DNA from: Cocos nucifera
Taxonomy: Eukaryota; Streptophyta; Magnoliopsida; Arecales; Arecaceae
DNA: 64,000 nt
Reading direction: 5' to 3'
Assembly (NCBI GenBank): GCA_006176705.1
Contig: QRFJ01004932.1
Location: 1-64,000, forward strand
Positions 49,401 through 55,400 of the stretch are shown here, in pieces; position 1 is the stretch's first letter, and every line of letters starts with the position of its first letter. The position numbers were made by a program, and so were the translations under genes. A model generated the notes under the pieces. The model worked only from the letters and a program-made list of their open reading frames with translations, searched no databases and was not told where the DNA came from.

Positions 49401-52400
49401 TCTATCCACATGCATTTGTTTTAACCAACCCCATCTTCATTTCCTAATTTTTTAAATTTTCTTTTCACCCTCCACTTGTGTCCTGTACCTTTCTCTTTTG
49501 AGCCCTTCTCCCATCTTTATCCAGTTTCTATCTTTAAATACCTTTAGCATTCTTGTTATATGGCACTTTCAACCTTTAATCGTTTATACATGTTTGGTTT
49601 AGTAAATTCGAAAGCTTGAGAAACTAATTTGATATGATCCTGGAGCTTTAGATGCTCAAATTTGGTAACCGCACCAATAGAAAAAAGAAAATTTTGTTAG
49701 TCACCAAATTTCAGACCATCAATATTGAATTCCAAAAAGGTGACTTTTTGTTTTCGTTAGATTCTTTATTTGAGTTAAGAGATTCTTGCTGGAGGTAATT
49801 TTCAAGTGGATTTGGTTTAAAGTTCTAGATTTATGATGCTAGATATATTTTCTAATGTTCTTCTAGAGATATTCATTGAGAGGCATGATAGGAAGCAATT
49901 GAACTTCAAGCAAGGTGGACGAAGCCATCCCAATTTTTTCTTGGAATAGGTGCTTGACATATCGATACTTAAGATTGTGGATATCCTAGCTTGTCCATTG
50001 TTTAACTTGTCTTGTACGACACTCAGGATGGTGGGGCATCCCACCATCCCATTGCGATGCAGTAGGAAAGGAGAAGAGGTGAATTGATTGATGAGATTAC
50101 ACTTGAAATATTGACGCACAAATAGAAGCAAATTGGATTGAAGAAATGTTCTTTTGGTGAAGGAAATTTTCTCAAAGAAATTTTATTAATATGCCAAAAA
50201 GCTGCCCCATACAATGTACTAGACACATACAAAACCTTAATTCAAGCACTAAACCTTACATAGAATCATACTTGAAATAAAAGTTAACAAGAAAACTTGC
50301 TAGAATTATTCTACTATAAATATAGAAACTTGGCTATAATTCAATTGATGGGAATCAGGATTTACGTACGTATTTCCGAAAGAAGTGTCATTGAGAAATC
50401 CTAATCCTAATTTTATTTAGTGGATTTATTTAGGATTTTCTTATTTTATTTATTGAGACTTTTATCAAGATTCAGTAAGTGGAGTTCTATTAGGTTACAA
50501 GCAAGTAGAGTTCTATTAGGTTGCTTTTTATATATCTATTTAAGAGCTCCACCTGTGTGGAGAAAGTAGACTCGAATAATTGATTGATTTTATTCTTGAA
50601 ATTCCAAGCTTTGATTCTTGCTTTTTTTTTTTTTCAGTTTTTTTGTTTTCTTCTGGTTTTACATCAATTTGGTATGAGAGCCTTACGGTCTTCGGTCCCT
50701 GCCTTCTTCCCGATTCCATGGTGCTCTCTCTTCCTTTCTGCATTACAGCCTCCCTCCCCTTTTTCGTCTCTCTTTCTTTTCGTCTGTTCTACGCTGAACA
50801 CCTCCCCGTCTCCTTTTTCTCTGCAGATCCATAGCTTGCTCCTCTCTGTTGTCGTTGGTGACGCCTCCGATTTCCCTTCAGGCTTGTTGACATCTGTCTT
50901 TGTCGCCGATCAACCGCGAGCATTCCTCCATCTCTCTTCCTTTCCTTTGTGTTGCAGCTCAGCATTTGCCCTCTTTTTCGATCTCCCCCACGAGTCCCGA
51001 TCGGGTGGGAGGCTTGGAGCGGTCGAAGAAGAAGCCTCTTCCCGTCAACTGATCGAGTCCCCAACGTCGTCGACCTCGCCACTTCCCGCCGCCTCGATTG
51101 GTCGCCTTTCCTCCCCCCTCTTTCTCTTTCGGTTTACCCCAATCGACAGATTCACTGGTCGCTCGCCATCGTTGTCGCTATCTTCCATTGTGCCGTCGAT
51201 CAGTCGGAGTCCACCGCCGTTCTTCCCTGCCCGCTGGTCGCTGGAGCCGTTAGAAGCAATTGAAAAAACAATAGGCATCATCTTCAAAGAAACCATGCGG
51301 TCCATAGATTGCGTGTGAGCAGCGATTTATAGACTGCTTGGTTTATAGACCAGGTCTGTTGACCCGAGAAAAAAAAGGTCTATAGACCGTCAGTCCACAA
51401 ACCAGGTCTATAGGCTTGGTCCAGAAAAAAGTGAGGGTCTCTCTTGTCTTCAACCTGCAAGCGCTACAAGGTGGTATGTAATTTCATATGGTGAAAGGTA
51501 CAATTCCTTCATTAAATTTTAAAATTTTTTAAATCTTTGGATAATTTATATTATTGCTTAGGCCTTTATTTTTATCTTTAATCATATTTTTTCCACATTT
51601 GCTGCTGCATGCACTAGACATCCACATATTTTGCCATTGGATGCATCAGATACAAACATTACGTTTGACCGTATAATTTTATTGTGAGCATCATAGCTAG
51701 AATTTTTAGTACATATAGTATTTAGTTTAATATTAAAATTTTTTTTGCTATCATGACTATTGGCAACCTGAAAGACGTACATACTGCTATGGAAAAAGAA
51801 CTTGAATCTGTCAAAAATATCCAAACAGCCTTCCAAAAAACTTAAACTAAATTTGCAAGTTATTGGATCAACTTCATAATAAGATTGGTGAGCTTCGTAC
51901 TAGCCAAGTAATCGCATAGACATGGCCAATCTCATAGGTCAACAAGTAGAACACCAGTTATCCTTAAGAGATTCAAGAATAGGCAAACAACCTATATAAG
52001 ATGATTTTTCTAGTAGTCAACCTATTCATTGATCACCTTCATGAAATCTTGAACCTACTGGAGGCTAAAGTCATGTTACGCATTCTAGTCAATCTTTTCA
52101 GATATCCCCAATCTACACAATAGTCCCTCCAATTCCCCAGCATTCCACAAATAATTTTGAGGGTTTTCATTATTATAAGGGAGATGAGTATGATCGTGAA
52201 AGCTATGAAGGAGAAGTAGAGCCGCCGAATTCCACATCTTGGTATTCTTGGCAGCCTACTAGGAATATAAGAGGTCCTGGACACTTTAGACCCTAAGGAC
52301 AACAATTTAGAACATATCAAAATAGATATGAAGATTTAGTAGAACCACTTAAAGGGATAAAGGTTGAAGTCGCCTCTTATGATGGAAGATTAGATCCAGA

Positions 52401-55400
52401 GGTATTTCATGACTGGTTATTGGACTTAGAGGTCTATTTCGAGTGGTATCATATGTCGTATGCCTCTCGCATCCGTTTTGCAAAAATGATGCTGGTAGGT
52501 TCTACCAAATGGTAACAGTTGAAAGAGACTTAGAACGGATGGGTCATCCACCTATAGCACTTTGGAAGGAAATAAAATTTAAGTTACACGAGAAATATAT
52601 TTTTATTTACTATAAAGTCAGTTATTAGACTAATGGTATATTCTTAGACAAGGAAACATTAGTGTCACTGACTACATGACTCGCTTTGAGGATCTATAGT
52701 TGAGGTGTGACATATTTGAGGAGTCATGAAAATTGATTTCTAAATTTATTAGCGGTTTACGAAATAATCTGAAGAGAGAAGTCTCCTTATATTCATTAGA
52801 TTATGTAGGAGAGGCCAATCAGAAAGCCCTAGAAATTAAGAAATTTTATAGAATACCATTTCAAAGGAGAGGAGCTCCTTTTTCTAATGAATCTAGATAG
52901 TCTAGGTCTATCCTTGTTAGTCGTTCAAAGAGTGTCACAAGCACTACCTTCCCGTCCAGGACGCAATCCTACAGATACTAGCATCCGAGAATCCGTTTCA
53001 AGGATATCTTAAACAGCCAGTTCTTCAAACATAGAGTATCATTATTGCCATGAAAAGGATTATATAGTTGCTCGATGTCCATGCTGTACTCTAACCATAG
53101 AAATAGAATATGAGAAAATACCAGCTGAAAATGCACTAGCAGACTTTAATCCCCTAGAACTAGCTAATTCTAAGGAAGAGTATGAGGAAGAATATGAGTC
53201 AGGAGGTCATGTTAATGTCATGAGATGTATGGTCACCACTCTTACAGACTCTGAGGTTTGGAAACGTACTAGTATTTTCATACATATGCCTAATGTAGAG
53301 ATAAGGTCTGTAAATTTGTCTTTGATGGTGGTAGCTTTATGAATGTTATATCTAAATCTGATGTTAATCGACTAAAGCCGAAACCTCAACCCCATCCTCA
53401 TCCTAATAAAGTTGCTTGTATAGACAAAACATCTCTCGCTATTAATGAATGTTGTTTAGTACCGATTAAGTTGGAAGCTTATTCTGTTGAGATTATGTAC
53501 GGCATGTTACCTATGGAGGTAGCTAGTGTCTTGTTAGGTCGGCATTGGATTTATGATGTAGACGCTTATAATTTTGGTAGAGAAAATATCTATATTTTTA
53601 CGCATAAAGATAAGAAAATTAGGTTAAATCCTGCTAAATCTAACATGTCACGAACTTTTAGAAAAGATAAGAGTTCTTCTCAACCTTTCAATTAGAAAAA
53701 TTGTCAAATTTTAACTCATAAGAAATTTGAAGAGAGGTTAGAGTCTGGAATTATGTTAGCAGTCATTGTTAAAGGTGAAATTCGATTAACCTCAAACATC
53801 CAAGATAACTCATGTTCTGAGATTGAACTGCTATTAGAAAAATTTAAGAATGTGACCCCAGAAGATATACCAGATGGCCTTCCTTTCTTATGAGATATTC
53901 AACACACCATTGATTTAGTTTCAGGTTCTCAGATATCTAATCTTCCATACTATAATAACTCAGTAAATAGGTCTACTATCCAAAGTCCTTTTGAAATTAT
54001 TTATGGCTTTAATCCTTGTCAACCCATAGATTTTGTTCCTTATCCATGAATAACCACACTTCTAAGTCTGCCATTTCTTTTGCTAAACACATTCATGATA
54101 TTCACACTGATATTAGGCAAAATATTGCTATGCTTACTGAGAAATATAAACTTGATACTAATGCTCACCATAGAAAAATAGAGTTTAACGAGGGTGACTA
54201 TGTGATGGTTCGTATTCGTCTCGAATGTTATCCCCTATATTCATTCAAAAAGTTACATGCCCGAGCCACTAGTCCATTTCGTATTTTTTGTAAACTTCGG
54301 CCTAATGCTTATTATATAGAATTATCTTTTGATTTAAAATTTAGTCTAATTTTTAATGTTGAAGATTTGCTACTTATCGAGACACATTCGAGCCTCCTAC
54401 CATACATGTTGGTAATAGCAGAGATCACACTCCATCTCCTCCAGTGCTAGTTCCGATTCTTCCATCACTTTCATCGTCTTCATCAGATCAAATTGAACGC
54501 ATTATCATGGATGAGATTGTTTCATCTATTGATGGAGGATTTCGATGATTTTTGATCAAATGGCAAGGCCGTCCGGACTTAGATGCTACTTGGATTCTCG
54601 AAGAAGAGCTACGACGTATTGATTCAGATGTTCTAGAAGATTACTTTAATTTCTTACCAGAGTCGAGTTCTTTCCAGTCAGGAGGAAATGATGGAAATCA
54701 GGATTTACACACGTATTTCAGAAAGAATTGTCATTGAGAAATCCTAACCCTAATTTTATTTTGTGGGTTTATTTAGGATTTTCTTATTTTATTTTATTAA
54801 GATTTTTATTAGGATTCAGTAATTAGATTTCTATTAGATTATAAATAGCAAGTAGAGTTCTATTAGGTTGCTTTTTGTAACTTTATCTAGGTGCTCTACC
54901 TATATGGAAAAAGTAGACACAAATAATTGATTGATTTTATTTCTAAAATTCCAGTCTTTGATTCTTGCTTTTCTTTTCAGTTTTTTTTGTTTTCTTCTGG
55001 TTTTCATCATCAATAGTCCCTAATGAAAAATTTATTGAAAATTAAATATTTGCTTGTTGAAGTCTTCGTATGGTCCAGCTGGTCATAGTACCTGCTGTCT
55101 GCAACCTGTGCTGTGCAGAATTGGTTCTTGGTATTTATGTTCATGAATTAAAAATCTCTATGGGATATGTGTTGTTTGTGTTTCTTCTTTTTGCATGTGT
55201 GCATATCTAATAGGCCTTCATTTCATATTACAAAGGGCTCCTGCGATTCTTTGTAATATTTTTGTGTTTTTGCTGCAGGTCTAGGGTTGTGTCCAAGGTC
55301 AAAAGGGAAAATAGTGATGGTTGTAAAACTTAGTGAAGGTCCTTGAGGAATGTTTATTAGGCATAATTAAATTTGAAAAAATGGTGAAAATTTTGGAATA

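Larger units (their letters stand above)
48341..50340. other. Intron 4 spacer with small repeats
   Basis: No gene is seen. It holds the possible hAT-type fragment near 48545-48830 and a CT microsatellite at 49365-49404. The rest is plain AT-rich intron. Confidence 0.6.
50346..55009 (+). mobile_element. Internally deleted chromodomain Ty3/gypsy element
   Basis: 321-base LTRs at both ends (TGATGGGAATCAGG / TGATGGAAATCAGG to CATCA) are flanked by an exact TCAAT duplication (50341-50345 and 55010-55014). A primer site close to the initiator tRNA-Met sequence follows the left LTR. Inside are gag, protease, the first few residues of reverse transcriptase, then directly the end of integrase and a chromodomain. 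The short LTR and chromodomain fit the Reina-like chromoviruses. At 4.66 kb it is missing most of pol. Confidence 0.9.

Noticed and set aside
50584..51318. 244-codon open frame
   Set aside because: It starts in the LTR, crosses the primer-binding site, and is a C/T-rich Ser/Leu/Pro string without gag features.
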